A DNA stretch of 64,000 nt, from the NCBI GenBank assembly GCA_019054805.1, contig JAHQIY010000005.1, positions 2,277,501 through 2,341,500 on the forward strand. Direction: 5' to 3'. Positions 35,095-50,465 of this stretch are shown piece by piece. Origin of the DNA: Brachionus manjavacas. Taxonomy: Eukaryota > Rotifera > Eurotatoria > Ploima > Brachionidae. Both the position numbers and the translations under genes were made by a program. Every line of letters begins with the position of its first letter. Within the stretch, counting starts at the first letter, position 1. The notes beneath the pieces are model-generated. The model had not been told where the DNA came from, made no database searches, and saw only the letters and a list, made by a program, of their open reading frames with translations.

Positions 35095-36842
35095 TATTTC
35101 CATAATAAACATGTAAAAAAAATAGAACAAATGATGTTATGAAACTCAACGATCCAACTATTATGTAAATCCAAGCCATAAAATAACATTTACCACCCAA
35201 CCAAGACACATTAGCAAGAATTATAGACTTTCTGCCATCAAATTGTTTAACCATGTAATCTTTGAAAAAAAAAAATTAGTGAAAAAAATTTTCAATCAAA
35301 CACATATTCTAACTATAATCAATATCAATAAAATAATTTCCTTTAGGTAATTTCATTATTCGAATTTCTTCAGGTTTAAAAAAATTGCTCAATGCTTGTT
35401 CAAAGTCTGTTCTATTGATTCCAAATGAATCATTTTTTTCAAATTGTTTCAGAAAATATTTAATAAGCGCATTTTTATTATCAAGTTTATGAGCTAATTT
35501 TTGATTTTCTTCTAAAAGTATTCGTCCATAAAGTTTGCGAAATGATGGAAATGCTGCTGTCCTCATCCAAACCATCAAATCTTCTAAACTTTTATTGTTC
35601 GATGATAAATTAATCTTTCGAATCCGGGATTTAATTGAATTTGGGGAATGTGAATCTAAAAAAAAGAAAATTAAAAATGGACTTTTTTTTTCACAATTAA
35701 TTAAATATTTTTATTAAAAATATAATTAAATTACTTAATAGGTTTGAAAATCTGTATTTTCGATCCGTGTCCCAAGCTAAATCACCTTTGGAAATATTTA
35801 ACTGAATTGATTTGTTAGTTTGTTGATTTATATAAAATATTTTAAAAGTATCTTCATTAAAATTTTAATTTTATTTAATAACTTAATTTTTTAAAATAGA
35901 TTACCATTAAATAGACTATTGGAAATAGCTCCACATGGTTCATAAATATATTTTTTTTGACTTTTTTCCATTATGTACCGGAATGGTCCGCATTCAGCTG
36001 TTAAATTTATATTTGAATCATTTTCCAAGAATTGATTTATATCCACTGATTTTACATATTGCCTAATGTTTTGATAATAGTTATCTAACATGTAGTACAC
36101 ATAAAGAGTTTCATTTTGAAAATTTTCTTCGCGAAAATAAATACGACAAATACAATGGTACGAAATGTTTCTTAAAAGCTGGCTATGGCAAGTGTAACTT
36201 TGATTTTTATAATCCAAACAGTCTGTATAATCATATTTTGCTTCGTATATCTTATTAAAGCTATTATGCAAAGTTAAAAATTGAATGATAAAAATTTTAC
36301 ATTATTTGAATTGAAATATAAAATAATTCCAAGGGGTAAAAAAGCAATTGAACAAATTAAAAAAAGATTTATAACAAATTTTGGTGTTAGAAGTGGTTTC
36401 CAAGCTTTAATTTTTAAAGAAAATTAGATGAAATAAAAAATTAATAAAGCTAAACTTACCATTAAGTTTTTGTTGGTATAAATCTTTCTCTAAAAAATAT
36501 TTTTATTAAATTATGATAAAATTTAATATTTTTACAAATTTTATTTTTACCTAAAGGCCTATTGGAGTATTCATTTTTTTGACTATGTCTTGAATCATCA
36601 TCAAAATAATCATCTTTAGATTCTTGTAAATTTTGCCTTTTGAATCTAAATTTTGCATTTAAATAATTTTTTAAGCTGCGTTGAAAAGTTATTCCATTGT
36701 TATCAGAAGATTTCTGAATGAAACTGGTTTCTTTAACAGTAATTTCATTTGGTAACAAAGAATCAACTTGAGGATCTGTATTTGGATCACTTTTGTTTGA
36801 GTATTTTCGTCGTCGTTTATGTTCTAACTTAGTTTTATTCAT
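35090..36842 (-). CDS. TMEM30A: TMEM30/CDC50 family, P4-ATPase flippase beta subunit, complete, seven exons
   Basis: CDC50 proteins chaperone P4-ATPases out of the ER and are needed for phospholipid flipping. Exons (minus): 36842-36551, 36489-36460, 36404-36301, 36250-35905, 35851-35735, 35655-35314, 35259-35090. Introns are about 50-80 nt and all phases agree; 466 aa. TM1 is about residues 117-139 (VINLFLICSIAFLPLGIILY), and TM2 is near the C-terminus (IYIIVGSLSFITSFVLFFL). Between them lies the ectodomain with family blocks YQNIRQYVKS, EPCGAISNSLFND, VWMRTAAFPSFRKLY, FDGRKS and VSWLGGK. Paired ectodomain cysteines are present. The N-terminal cytoplasmic part is about 95 residues, roughly twice that of typical members, and is basic. 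The second exon is only 30 nt. The stop codon lies in a segment duplicated from the galaxin-like gene. Confidence 0.94.
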
Positions 36843-39800
36843 TTGATTTAAGGCCTTTTTCTTAATTTTGTGAAACTCTTCTGTCTAAAATACAATGCAT
36901 TGTTTTTTTCTCAGTTAAATTACCAAAAAATTTGCTTTCAAAATGCTGAATATACGTAATATAAGAGCTTGTCAAAATGAATCTTAAACTTATTTTATTT
37001 TTTTTATTGCTTTTTTATTTTTTTTCAATTAAATATCAAAATTAACTAATAAATTTAAATTAAATAATTTATTACATAATTTATGCCTGATGTTTTAGAA
37101 TTTTGAAAGTTTATAATTTCATGAAAGACATTTTTATGCTGATATTCACTCTGATCATTATTTGCTTCGATGAAATCTATGTAAAAAAGTAATGAAAAAA
37201 ACTTTAATAACTTTGTCTTAAAATTTAATTAGAATTATTCATTTAAAATGAATTTTAATATTATCCACTTTAATATTTTAATTAGGATGAATCTTTGCTA
37301 AAACCCAATTAAGAGTTAAATATTTTTCAAAAATTGTTTTTTTTTTCTTATCTCCTTTGCACGAATTATTTTATTAAAAGTTTTAATTTTCGACAGACAT
37401 AATTTAAATATGGTTAAATTTTTCAAAATAAAAGAGAAAATCAAATATCTAATTAGATTAAAAACATGATTTGATTGATAAAGGAATCTAAAATTTTCCA
37501 AAATATCTAACTAAAATGACAGAAAGAACTATTTGTTAAGAATTATACCAAAAAATCTTTAGATTATTAAAACTTTAATAACGTAATCATCCGAATTGAG
37601 TGACATTTAATAAAAAGTGAACACATTTTAAAACTATTAACAATTGTTAAAGCTTATATAAAATTCTTTAAAAAATGATAATTGAATTAATTATGGTTTT
37701 TAACTATGTTAAGGTCGGATTTTTTTTTTTACATAGGTCAAATTTATTCATTTTTTAAGAGATGTCATTAAAATTGAACATTACTCTTTTTAAAGCCAGT
37801 CCTCATTTTTATTGACATGTCACTAAATTCAATCACCTTATTTCTAATTTTAAAAAACTTAAGTTATGTTAGAAATTTTATTCTAAAATAAAATTTATTG
37901 CTGAAGTAATCTATTTTTTTAAATCTAAAATTTAATTTCATCTAAAAAATCGACTTTTATCAAAATTCAATGAACTTACAGAATGAATCAGCTGGTCCAA
38001 TGCTTACCTAGAAGATCAATTTTTGACTTGGAGAAATAATATTTTGGGTAATTATTTTTTGTTTTAAATTCATTAATATCAATTTTATGTGTTAAGAAAA
38101 AAAGAGATTAAGTTTTAATTTTTTTTTATACTAATTCACAATTTTAGATAATAATTAGAAATTAGAAAAATAGAATATTTTTTCTACTTTGAAAATTTTA
38201 TTTTCATCTTTAAAATATTTTAAGATTTTTGTACATCAAATTCAACATAGCACTTTATAAAACTTGAAAAATAAAAAATAAAAAGCATGTGGCTTAAATT
38301 TTAATATCTAGCGAAAAGGAAAAAATAAGCAAGTAATTTAAAGTAAAAAATAAATTAAAAGAAATATATTTTAGTCGAATTGAAGAGATTTCTTAATTTA
38401 AAACTGTAATTATTTAATCTTCTAAATCTTTCTATATTTAGGCTTTTTGAATATTTTCGAAATGCCAAATACAAAAAATTAACTGGATATTTTTAAATAA
38501 AATTTTATTTAATGAATAAAATTATCAATAAACAATTTTCAAATATTCTTTTTTTAAAATTAATCTACTCAAACAATTGTTTTACTTTTCTAAATGACAG
38601 TAATTTTGGAGTTTTTAAAATTTTTAATTAGCAAATGCGAAATTAATACTCAATTTAGCATAATATTCCACATGTGAATATTTAGAAAAATAACTATTTC
38701 TAATAATGGAATGCGAGTTGATAAAACTAATTAGAATCAAATTAGATAAAACTTTATTTTTTTAAACATTTGCACGAGGTTTTTATACATAATTGAGTTT
38801 TTTATCCATCAAAAAAATAAAGTATTGCATAAATTTATAATTTTACTGAAAGGGCTTTTGTTTATTTTTGTAAATTACACATTGACATAATACTTATTAA
38901 AGAGAATGCCATTGAATTTAATAAAATTGGTTTCAGTATATTCTTTGTAATTTTATAAACTAAAATAAACATGACATTTAAAAAGAACATCTAAAATTTA
39001 AATTAAATAAAGAATAAAAGCTCTCATAATCGATTTAACTCTCTGAATTATCAATTCTTTTCTCAAGTCCATAACCAAAATTTTTTATGTAATCAAGACA
39101 CAATTTAAAGATTTGCATAAAAACTGAAATCAAAAAAATCTTTGCAATATCTTATGCGACTGATGGACCGCATGTCACAAGAATTGAGCAAGTTTCTGTA
39201 ATGAGTTTTCCTAGACCCAAAGGTTAAACAAGCATTGAAATATTTAATAAAATTTTAAATCTTTTGAACATTTTCATAAATTTCTACTGAAATAATTCGC
39301 CACAAAAAAACACTCGCATAATAAACTTGGTTCTTCTATTACCCATCTAACAGTTGTCTTTTTTTCATGAGTTTTAATAGTTAATTTTTTATGCGATTTT
39401 AGATATTTTTATGAGCTCGAACCATTAAACTAAAAATAAGCTATTTTATTAAGAATTATTTTTGAACGACACTAGATATGGAGAACCAAGTATAATGTTC
39501 AATCATTTCTATAGAACAAGTGTTCGCCGGTTCGAAGAAACTTAAATTTTAGTTAATGTATGTATTTTTTTTAATTTTAAAAACAAATAAAATCATAATT
39601 AAAACACATGATCTACTTGCTTTGGTTTAAGTAAAAATAACTATTTTTCTACAAAGAAAAGAAAAAATATTTCAAGTAATTTTAATTGAAAAAAAATTAA
39701 ATACAAACCAAAAAAGCTTGAGTAATTATTTTAGTATTTTAAGTTTTGAATTATTCTCTGTGAATGTAAGTGAAGGACTAGGGGAGAAAATTTAAAATAT

Positions 39801-40189
39801 TTCAAAACATATACAAAACTTGTGATTTGTAGTGTAAGTGTAGCGACTTTGGTTTCACACAACTTTAAAGTCTGCTAAATCTGTGCACATATCTTTCAAA
39901 TTGCACGCTATTTAAAAGTATGGAAAGTACGCAATTAATTTGCAGATTTTTGTATTCGAAATTTGCATGAAGTTTGACAGTGGCAACCAAAATACTAATT
40001 ATGAATTTTGGTGGAGGAAAATTTTGCCATAATATCAAATAGATAAATGAATAAACTAGCTGTCAAGCAAATGTACATGTCATATGGGCTAAGACTAGAT
40101 TAACTGGCATATAGAAAAAGTCTTCATGAAAAAGCTTCTTTTGTGTGTATCTCAATTAATTTTGGAGCATAATTTTCCTTCTCTTGTTC
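36843..40189. other. AT-rich intergenic region between TMEM30 and GNAQ
   Basis: Divergent spacing: both genes have their 5' ends facing this interval. 3.3 kb of A/T-rich DNA in which I found no exon, RNA gene or element. 39830-40000 is slightly less AT-rich and might be regulatory. Confidence 0.5.
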
Positions 40190-41340
40190 GGATATATTGA
40201 TTTATTTTGAATTATGAGGAACGAAGAGAGGCAAAGCCATAGCCAGACAAGAGCAGAGAGAAAAAGCGGTGCATTAGCATATGAGGAACAGAAAGTAAAA
40301 CAAGCTCGTTTAGGATAGATAAGCGAAGAACAAGAGAGAGAGAGTGAGTGAAATGGAGAGGAGGGGGGGTAAACTTGGCAGATGAAACCGCTTATAGAAA
40401 AGCAAAATAATCAATATTAAACAGTGGCCTAATAATTTATGCTGTATGTAGAATTGGCGGCAAATTTTGTTAGCATAATAGATGCTAATTAATGCGCGAA
40501 GCCGTAAGGAAAACAAAAAACCGTAAAATTAAATTGAACTCTTCACAAAAATCAATTCAAGTTTTGTTCAGCTTTTCGTAAATTTAAAATGAAAAAAGTT
40601 TTAATTTATGCTGGCAAGTAATTATTCTGTCTGAATGCAAATGAGTGCAACATGATTGAGGCCTTGTTGAATTGGAATGCCGTCATCGTATGCTAGAAAG
40701 CCATTGAACATAATTTATTCGGCTCCAACTATTCCAAACGAGTGCGCTCTTGCTCTTCGCGATTATGCCTCAAACGGGGATTTAAGCTAAGCCGAAATTT
40801 GAGCGAGCGAATCGCTTTGTCTAACTGCAAGCCAATGCTAAATTTCAAATTTAAAATAATAATAATTAATTTAATAACAGTGCAATTTATGAATATTTGA
40901 TAAAATAATAATGATAATTTTTTCCTCTCCTTTAAAATATATATTTTTTTTAATAATAATAAAATACGAATAAATTTTTCTATCTTCTACTAAACATAAA
41001 AATACAGAACAGTCAGTTACTAATAATATCATAGGCCACAAAAATGCACATATATCATTTTCTCAATACCCGTTCAGAGTCGTTTCCTGCTCCTAGTGGA
41101 CCCGCTGCGCTCCAGCCAGCCTATTCGACGTCTCACGCTCATCCAACCGACCTCCAAGACAGCCGCACTCACCCCCAATCGGCTGCCAATTTACTATCAC
41201 TTTTAAAGCCTGCACATCACTTCTAAGTGTTCGCCGTGTTCCTAGAACTAGATGCTCGGAGCCCCTAAAAGTTGCCTGAATTTTTTTGTCTGTGATTTGT
41301 GCGGCCTTTAAGCAAGGTCCAAAGCTAGGCAAATAACTAG
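40190..41340 (+). promoter_or_regulatory. GC-richer island upstream of G alpha q, probable promoter/5' exon region
   Basis: Unlike its surroundings, this stretch has a purine-rich GAGAG tract (about 40200-40375), a mixed block at 40720-40840 and a nearly balanced-GC block at 41044-41330. The open frames there (both strands, 60-79 aa) have no recognisable content. Position 1.2-2.3 kb before the GNAQ ATG suggests promoter elements or untranslated first exons. The link to GNAQ is inference. Confidence 0.4.
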
Positions 41341-42056
41341 GAATTTTGTTAATTGACGTTTTTGTCTGAATTGTTTGAGAAAAACAAAGTAACCTTAGTA
41401 AATTTAAATTATTCTTTGCTTTAACTCGAACGCAAATATTTGAAAACCATAATTTTAGAAAATTCTAAATATAATTTTTTTATCATCGATTAGTTTAGAA
41501 ACCAAGTAGAATTTTCTTTTCTTTTTTAGATTAATTTTTGTTGGCATTCATTTTTAGAAAAAAAAATTTTTTTTCTAATTTTTGACTTAATATTTGTTTC
41601 AAAATTTATTTGAAAAAAAAATTTTTTTTTGTCTAATCTTTGACTTTAGAAATCGTCGATCATGCTTTTGCTGGCATTCGAGAGAGAAATTCTATCAAGG
41701 CCGCGTTCCATGTCACAAGCTACTCAATCAGTCATCACTTGGAACATAAAAACTAATTTTATTCTAAATATTTATAAATCGATATACTAAATTTATTTCT
41801 CCATGGCGGTGTAAAGTTAAAATCAAGAGCTCATTTTAATGAAAAAAAAGAAAAACTAGTCAGTGAAGTTAGCTGCTGTTGAAACAACACTCCGGATTAG
41901 GTACAAAGTTGTCATGGAGCTCTGCCAAAGCTTTAGATTAATTTTTTTCATTTTTTGTTCCAAAGCGAAATTAAATTTATCACTAGACCAAACATTTAGC
42001 TTAAATGTTGCTCTAGCTAAACAAATGTTTGCTGAGCATTGGTTTTTCTATCTTCT

Positions 42057-42090
42057 TTTTTCTCTCTCTCTCTCACTCTCTCTCTCTATT
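42057..42090 (+). repeat. (TC)n simple repeat
   Basis: CT dinucleotide microsatellite with one CACT interruption, in the presumed 5' region of GNAQ. An (AAT)n-type tract follows at about 42436-42474. Confidence 0.9.
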
Positions 42091-42526
42091 TTCTTTTGTA
42101 CAAGTAATTTTAAATTTCTCTAAAATTAAAATTATAAATTTTGTTATAAGTTTAGAATTGTTTAATTATTTTGTTTTAATTAAAAGATTTAAAAGCAAAA
42201 AGAATTATAATGGAACATTCGAATAAAATGATAATAAAAACATAATTCAAACGAACAACCGTACCATCGTAGCTTCAAACTTTGACTAGAATTGCATGAA
42301 AAAATTACAATGAGTAAAGCTTTTTTTCTGTTATTCTCATTCAAAACGTTTAACAAATAATAAGAAAAATATAAATTAATAAAGCTAGAAGACGACTAAC
42401 AGTTAATAATCATAATCATAACAGCTCACTTACAAATAATAAAAATAATAATAAAAATAATAATAATAATAATAACATTCAATTGAAATTATTTTTAAAT
42501 TTAATAAAGTAAAACTATTTCATAAA

Positions 42527-44864
<2,338 letters not shown>

Positions 44865-46800
44865 ATATTGAATCGTACTTTATTTTTTTGCTAAAATTTA
44901 CAATGGATCAAAACTTCAATCCAATCTACAACAAATCAGCAGTGCCAAGCTTTACGTTTGACCAAAACTAAAGTTGTATGAATAAATAACAGTTGTCTAC
45001 CAAAAGGATATACCAAACTCGTTTATCTTTTTTTTTCTTATATTTAATTAAATCAATTAAAATAAGTTTACGTTTGTGTGCTGTGGCTTACCGTAGAAAA
45101 TTTTTGAGAATCTTATAATTTTTTTTCATGTAATTGTGTAGAGAGTACGTTTAAGCTTAATTTCTTAGGAAAATGCTCTTGAAAATGTCGAAACTAGTCT
45201 TTCATTTCATCGAAGTGAAACCCAATTGAGCATCTTTTTTCACCTTGAGTCAATCGAGTCATACTTTTTCTTCTAAAATAGTCATTTTATTTGTAATTTT
45301 TTATTCATGGACTTTTTTTTGACGTAATTTATCATTTTTGTATTTCAATAATGATGTTATTTAAAATTCTAATTTTGTCGTATTTCTTGACTTCAATTTT
45401 CTTTAAAGAAAATAAAATTTGTTTGCTGTTGCATTTTTTTCAAAATATAAAACTGAATTTCATACTTTTTAATCTCAGACCATTTTAATTGTTAATGTTA
45501 ATGACTTTTTTTTATTTTACTAAAATCTCTTAATTTTTGCTAATGTGGTTAATGGATCATCAACTTTGTCTTGTTTAGTTATGAGTTTTGCAAACTCGGA
45601 GTGTCTAATGGTTGTTGTTTTGGGCGCGAAACGCCATGTGACCGAAAACTTAAGATTTAGAACATGTTTTGGCTTTTATGGCTAACAATTTTATTTCAAG
45701 GGACTATTTTTTTGCTTTTATTTTCTTTACGAACCATTTATAAATAATATTCTTTTTATAAAATAACATCATTCAAATATTAAATAGACTTAAAGACTTA
45801 AAACAAATTTTCGATTTTTTTTCAAGGAATCTTTTTCGAATTTTTAATTTTTAAAAATTTAATTAAACTTACTTAAATTGTGTGCTAATAAAAATTAAAA
45901 AAAATGAAAATATAAAAAATTCTTTTTTTATCGAAAAATTCCAAACCTACAAAACCAAAAACCCCAATTACGAGTTCTATTTAATTAAAAACACTAATTT
46001 ATCTACAAGTTTAACAAAATTAAATAAAAAGAAATAGAAAAGATTTTTACTTCATGTTGTTCAAAAATATATATCTCTTAATAACAAAAATTTATTTGAA
46101 AAATGAATCACAAAAATAAAGAATTAAAAAAAAGATTCTTAAGGATCACGATATTTCTAAAAAAAAATAAATAGTTACGATAAAAAAATAGTAAATTAAA
46201 TAAATCAGAATGTGTTTGTGATTTTTTGTTGTTTTTTTTTCTACAAAAATTCCAAAATAAAGCTTAATAAGATACAGTTTACATCAAAATCCCCTAGTTT
46301 TTGAATCTAAAATAAATGCTAGCTAAGTAAATAAATATACCGAGCTTAAAAGCCATTGTTTTAGATTTTCACATATTAAAAACTTAAATTCTTCAACTAT
46401 TTTCATTTAGACGAATTATATAGAAAAAATTAAAAATTAAAATAAAACAAGTTGGATAGATGAAAATTTAAAAGAAAGGAAAAAAAAGTTAATTTATATT
46501 ATTCCAAATGTAAATTTTAGCAACTTTTTTAATTTAGAAGTGACAATTTAATTTTTTGGTGATAATGGATATTAGTTTTTGGTTAAAATTAATTTATTTA
46601 ATTTACAGTAATAAAAAAAGGAGATCTATTTCTTTCTGCTTGCAAATTTTTTTTATAACTGCTAGTAAAAAAAATTAATTAATGATGGCTAAATTTTTTT
46701 TATGCTTCTAAAAAAATAATACCTGCTAGCTAATTTTGACAATAAATAAAAGAGAAAAACCAGTTAATATTAATCGACAATTTGAATTAACACTTGATAG
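44865..46800. other. 3' flank of GNAQ and AT-rich DNA
   Basis: GNAQ 3' UTR with a likely polyadenylation signal AATAAA near 44980, then plain AT-rich sequence. A palindrome-like GGGCGCGAAACGCC near 45622 is the only GC-rich patch. No gene was found. Confidence 0.5.
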
Positions 46801-47025
46801 CAACAGCAACAAGCTACTCCTTTGGAAAATTCGTTTCAACAGTATTACGATTTATCCAATGTTATAAATAGTGAAAACTTATCAAATCCTTTACAATTAG
46901 ATGAACCGAATGATTTAAATATTGATCAAAATTATCAAGCTGATGCACAAAAAGCTTCAAATGGTCCTAAACTCCGTGACAGACCTCGTGGTTCTACAAC
47001 TAAAAAAAAGAAATACAGAAAATAA
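46801..47025 (+). CDS. Candidate terminal exon of an unrecognised gene
   Basis: After a TAG acceptor-like site at 46798-46800 an open frame runs to TAA at 47025 (about 74 codons). It starts with a short Gln run (QQQQATPLENSFQQYYDLSN), continues acidic/Asn-rich and ends with a basic tail GSTTKKKKYRK. Codon texture is more protein-like than in nearby random frames, but there is no ATG at its start and no matching upstream exon. It could be the last exon of a gene, a retro-fragment or noise. Confidence 0.35.
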   Translation, partial: QQQQATPLENSFQQYYDLSNVINSENLSNPLQLDEPNDLNIDQNYQADAQKASNGPKLRDRPRGSTTKKKKYRK

Positions 47026-47764
47026 TTCTTTCAGATAATCAAAAAGACAGTGAAAAAATTAAATTTGATATTTACATATGATATTTTAATTTTTTTTGTC
47101 GGTACTAAGCTTAATTTCTTTTTTCTTCTTTCCAAACTTAATATGAAAAAAATTTAATCAAAATATTTTGGTTATTTTCTTATACTTTTATTTTTTCTAT
47201 CATAAACATAATTTTACCAGCAGGTGAAAAAAAATTGCCAGCAGAATAAATTAATTACTATCATTATATTAGCTAGCATAAAATTTTGCTATCAGAAATA
47301 AAAAATTTACTAGCAGAAGAAATAATGTCCGTAAAAAAGTATCAATCTTAGCATAATTTTTAAGATCAAAATATGTCTTGTTAATTTAATTTTATTATTC
47401 AAACTTTTTTAAAAAAAATAATAAAAACAATAATTAATGGCTTAAATTAAAAAACTTGAATTTTGTACGAAATTTTAAAGAAAGTATTAAAAATAGAGAG
47501 AAACTACTTTAAAATTATTAATCTCTTAATATTTCTCCGTTTTCTACTTTATGTGTAAATTAAAAGACGTCTTCTCCTCCATTGGCTTTTATTTTTTTAA
47601 AGCTTCCGCTTCATCCCTTTTATGTTTCATTTCTTTTCTTTCCCTTTTCTTTCATGAAAAATTTGCTTTTTCGTCAAGACTCAGTATTAAACAGAGTCTA
47701 ATTTATCACTTTGATAGCTATGGTCTACTTTTTATTTCTTTTAAATTTTTTAAAGATAAAACTT

Positions 47765-49832
47765 TTCTATAAAATAATAATAAGAATAAGCTACAGCAAG
47801 CAAGCTTGAGGAGATGACCTACTAGGAGGACATCTCATCATCATCATATGGTAGCCGAAATTGCGCAGAAAAGATGGAAAATAACAGACAAATACATTAT
47901 TTTTTTTTTTTAGTTCAGTAAGAGTCATTTTTTAATTTAATCTAAGAAAGTATTGTGTGGAATTAAGTAAGTATTACTTACAAGAATTTTACAAAGTAAA
48001 AATATTCAAGAATACAGAAATAGAATTACATAATTAAAGATTACAGTTTAAATACCATTACAAATCAAATAAAATAGAATTACAATGAAAAATTGAAATA
48101 GAAGAAGTATACAATAAAAAAAGGTGGAAGGAACTAGTGCGCGTTAGTGAAATCATATGCTAGACTTGAAGGCGTCGTAATTATTCTTGAACTGGTTGAT
48201 TGATTGAGAGTCGGTAACTTCGGCTGGCAGGGCATTCCAATGATTAACAACTCTGTTCGTGAAGAAGTTGGGCCTCTGCATACATTCAGCTGCCCGGAGA
48301 GTCTTCTCTTATGTCATCTTATGTATGTAGTTCTTTCACATAGACTGGTTGCTGGACCAGTCTGTGTGAAAGAACTACATTACATCAGAGGATTCACCCA
48401 GGACACTTCGTTGAAGCCATTGTCGAACTTGAATAGCTGGATCAGATCCCCTCTAATTCTGCGTTCATGAAGTGGCGTCAGACCTAATACAGTGAGACGG
48501 TCTTAATAGCTCCAGTTTCTGACTCAAGGCACCAGCTTGGTAGCTCTCCTCTGAACAGTATCTAATGCTCTGATGTCTCGCCTACTGGATGGTGACCATA
48601 CTGATGAGGCGTATTCCAAATGGGGTCTCACATATGCGCAGTAGAGGGTCTTTCAGGTGTCGATGGTCGAGAACCTGAACGTTCTTCTCAGCTGCCCAAG
48701 AATACGGTTAGCTTTGTTGTCCTGAATCCTGATATGACTAGAGAACTTTAAATTACGGTCGAAAGTGACTCCGAGGTCCTTTTCATATTCTACAGATTTG
48801 AGAATGTGTGGTGCGTCTGACTCGCCCATGTATAATTCCATGTTGGCTAATTTGCTCTAACCAGACGTGCTAAACTCCATTACCTTTCACTTGTCGACGT
48901 GAAAGAGCATGCGCCACGTGTTAGACAACTCCATAAGTGCATCGAGGTCCTGTTGCAGTGACGTGAGGTCATTATCGCTACAAATGATAGAGTTTGCTGT
49001 CATCCGCGAATAGCTTAGCAATGTGGTTGACAACTGAAGGCATGTCTTTAATGTAAATTACGAACATTAACGGACCGAGGACGCTGCCTTGCGGGACGCC
49101 GCTTGATACGTCGATTCATTCCGCTTTATGTTGCCCGATTACCACTCGTTGCTGCCGTTTGGATAATAAATCACTGACCCAGTTGACAAAACTGTCGCAA
49201 AAGCCGCATGCGATCATTTTGGTCTTGAGGGACGAGTGAAAGACTCTATCGAAGGTCTAAGCCAAGTCGAGGAATACTACGAGCACATGCAGGCCTTTGT
49301 CTAGTCAGTCACTTATGCGATCGACAGTCTCTAAAAGATCAGTAACAACGGATTTTCTCTGTACGAACCCATGCTGCTCAGGGGCTATGGAATTGTTGCT
49401 GTAGAGATGCTCCATAATGACGTCACGTACTAAGCGCTTCATTAACTTGCATGGCACTGAGGTCAAGAAGATCGGTCTATAGTTGCCTGGCGAACTTCTG
49501 CTGCCTTTCTTAAAAATGGAACTTATCTGGGATAGTCTCCAGGCGTCAAGTATCCTGCTGCTGATTAAGGAACGGCTGAAAATCACACTAAAGACTTCAG
49601 AAAAAGCAACGGCACAGCTCTTGAATACTTGGAAACTCCATTCGGAGCATGGGTCGAAGATGGAATGAAGACGCTACCGAACTTGACGTTAAGGAGGTGA
49701 GCTATCGTACCACCGTCTGTATGGAAGACACCTTCTCTGTCCTCCAAGCCTTTGATGGTTTCTTTGCATTGCTTCTGCCTGTTGATATAATTAAAAAGCA
49801 GTTTTGGCTGACGCTTACAGACCCGGACAAAA
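47765..49832 (-). mobile_element. Large degenerate CR1/L2-like LINE, ORF2 fragment to 3' tail
   Basis: On the minus strand, from about 49832 down: a linker (KPSKAW / LEDREGVFHTDGG), then RT blocks WRLSQISSIFKKGSRSSPGN, YRPIFLTSVPCKLMKRLVRD and PEQHGFVQRKS. Next come a catalytic FADD box (IAKLFADDSKL, near 49000), LGVTFDRNLKFSSHI, NRILGQLRRTFRF and the C-terminal RVVNHWNALPAEV. It ends in a 3' UTR and ATT-rich tail at about 47765-47790. Stops and frameshifts recur (for example a stop in the LDFAKAFD block), so it is inactive. The 5' half of the element, including any ORF1 and endonuclease, is absent. A 25-bp inverted repeat at 48325-48380 interrupts the C-terminal region. Confidence 0.85.
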
Positions 49833-50465
49833 ATTTTTAAAATTAGTTTTCATTAGATTAAATCCGTTAAGTTTAATTTTTTTTTAATTAAATTTCACAA
49901 GAATTAGATTATTAGGAGGCAAATAACGAGTAAAAAGAGTTAAGTTCTATTTGCTATGAGATTTAGAAATACTTTCCGTTTTTTTTATAAATTTAAAATC
50001 TGTATAATTCAAGTCACAATTCGAAAAATAAATATTTAAATAAATTGATCTTACGATGTTATTTGAAAAAAAATGGATTACATCATTAATTAAAATTTTT
50101 TACAAGTTTGTCAAAATTAATAATTAAAATTCAGGCTAAAACAATATTTTTGGGCACAAAAAAAGTTATTTTCGTCTTTGGCTTGACAAAATAGAAAAAG
50201 AAAAAAACTCAAATGGAAAGAAGAAGAAATGAAATTGTTAGGGCTGCTAAAAGACTAGCTGTGTCTAAACTGAAAAAAATTAAACAAATCTTTACATTAA
50301 AAGCAAAGAAAAAATTAAAAATAAATATCGAAATTAAATAAAAAAAGAATTTTAAATTTGACTTTTTTATTCATGGTTTCTTTTTTTGTTGTCTTTCTTT
50401 TTCAATCTATCATAAATTAGTACAAAACTATAAAATTACTTTTATAAAAATAATCTACTAGCTAA

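Noticed and set aside
39525-39540. GCCGGTTCGAAG as a tRNA B box
   Set aside because: No box A at the right distance and no clover-leaf around it.
41044-41332. 60- and 79-aa overlapping frames on both strands upstream of GNAQ
   Set aside because: Long frames are expected on both strands where GC is higher; no family, no splice partner and no clear start context.
48204-48470. 88-aa plus-strand frame
   Set aside because: Antisense of the LINE C-terminal region; the minus strand carries the recognisable protein.
49483-49840. Plus-strand frames of 61 and 63 aa
   Set aside because: Antisense of LINE reverse-transcriptase sequence.
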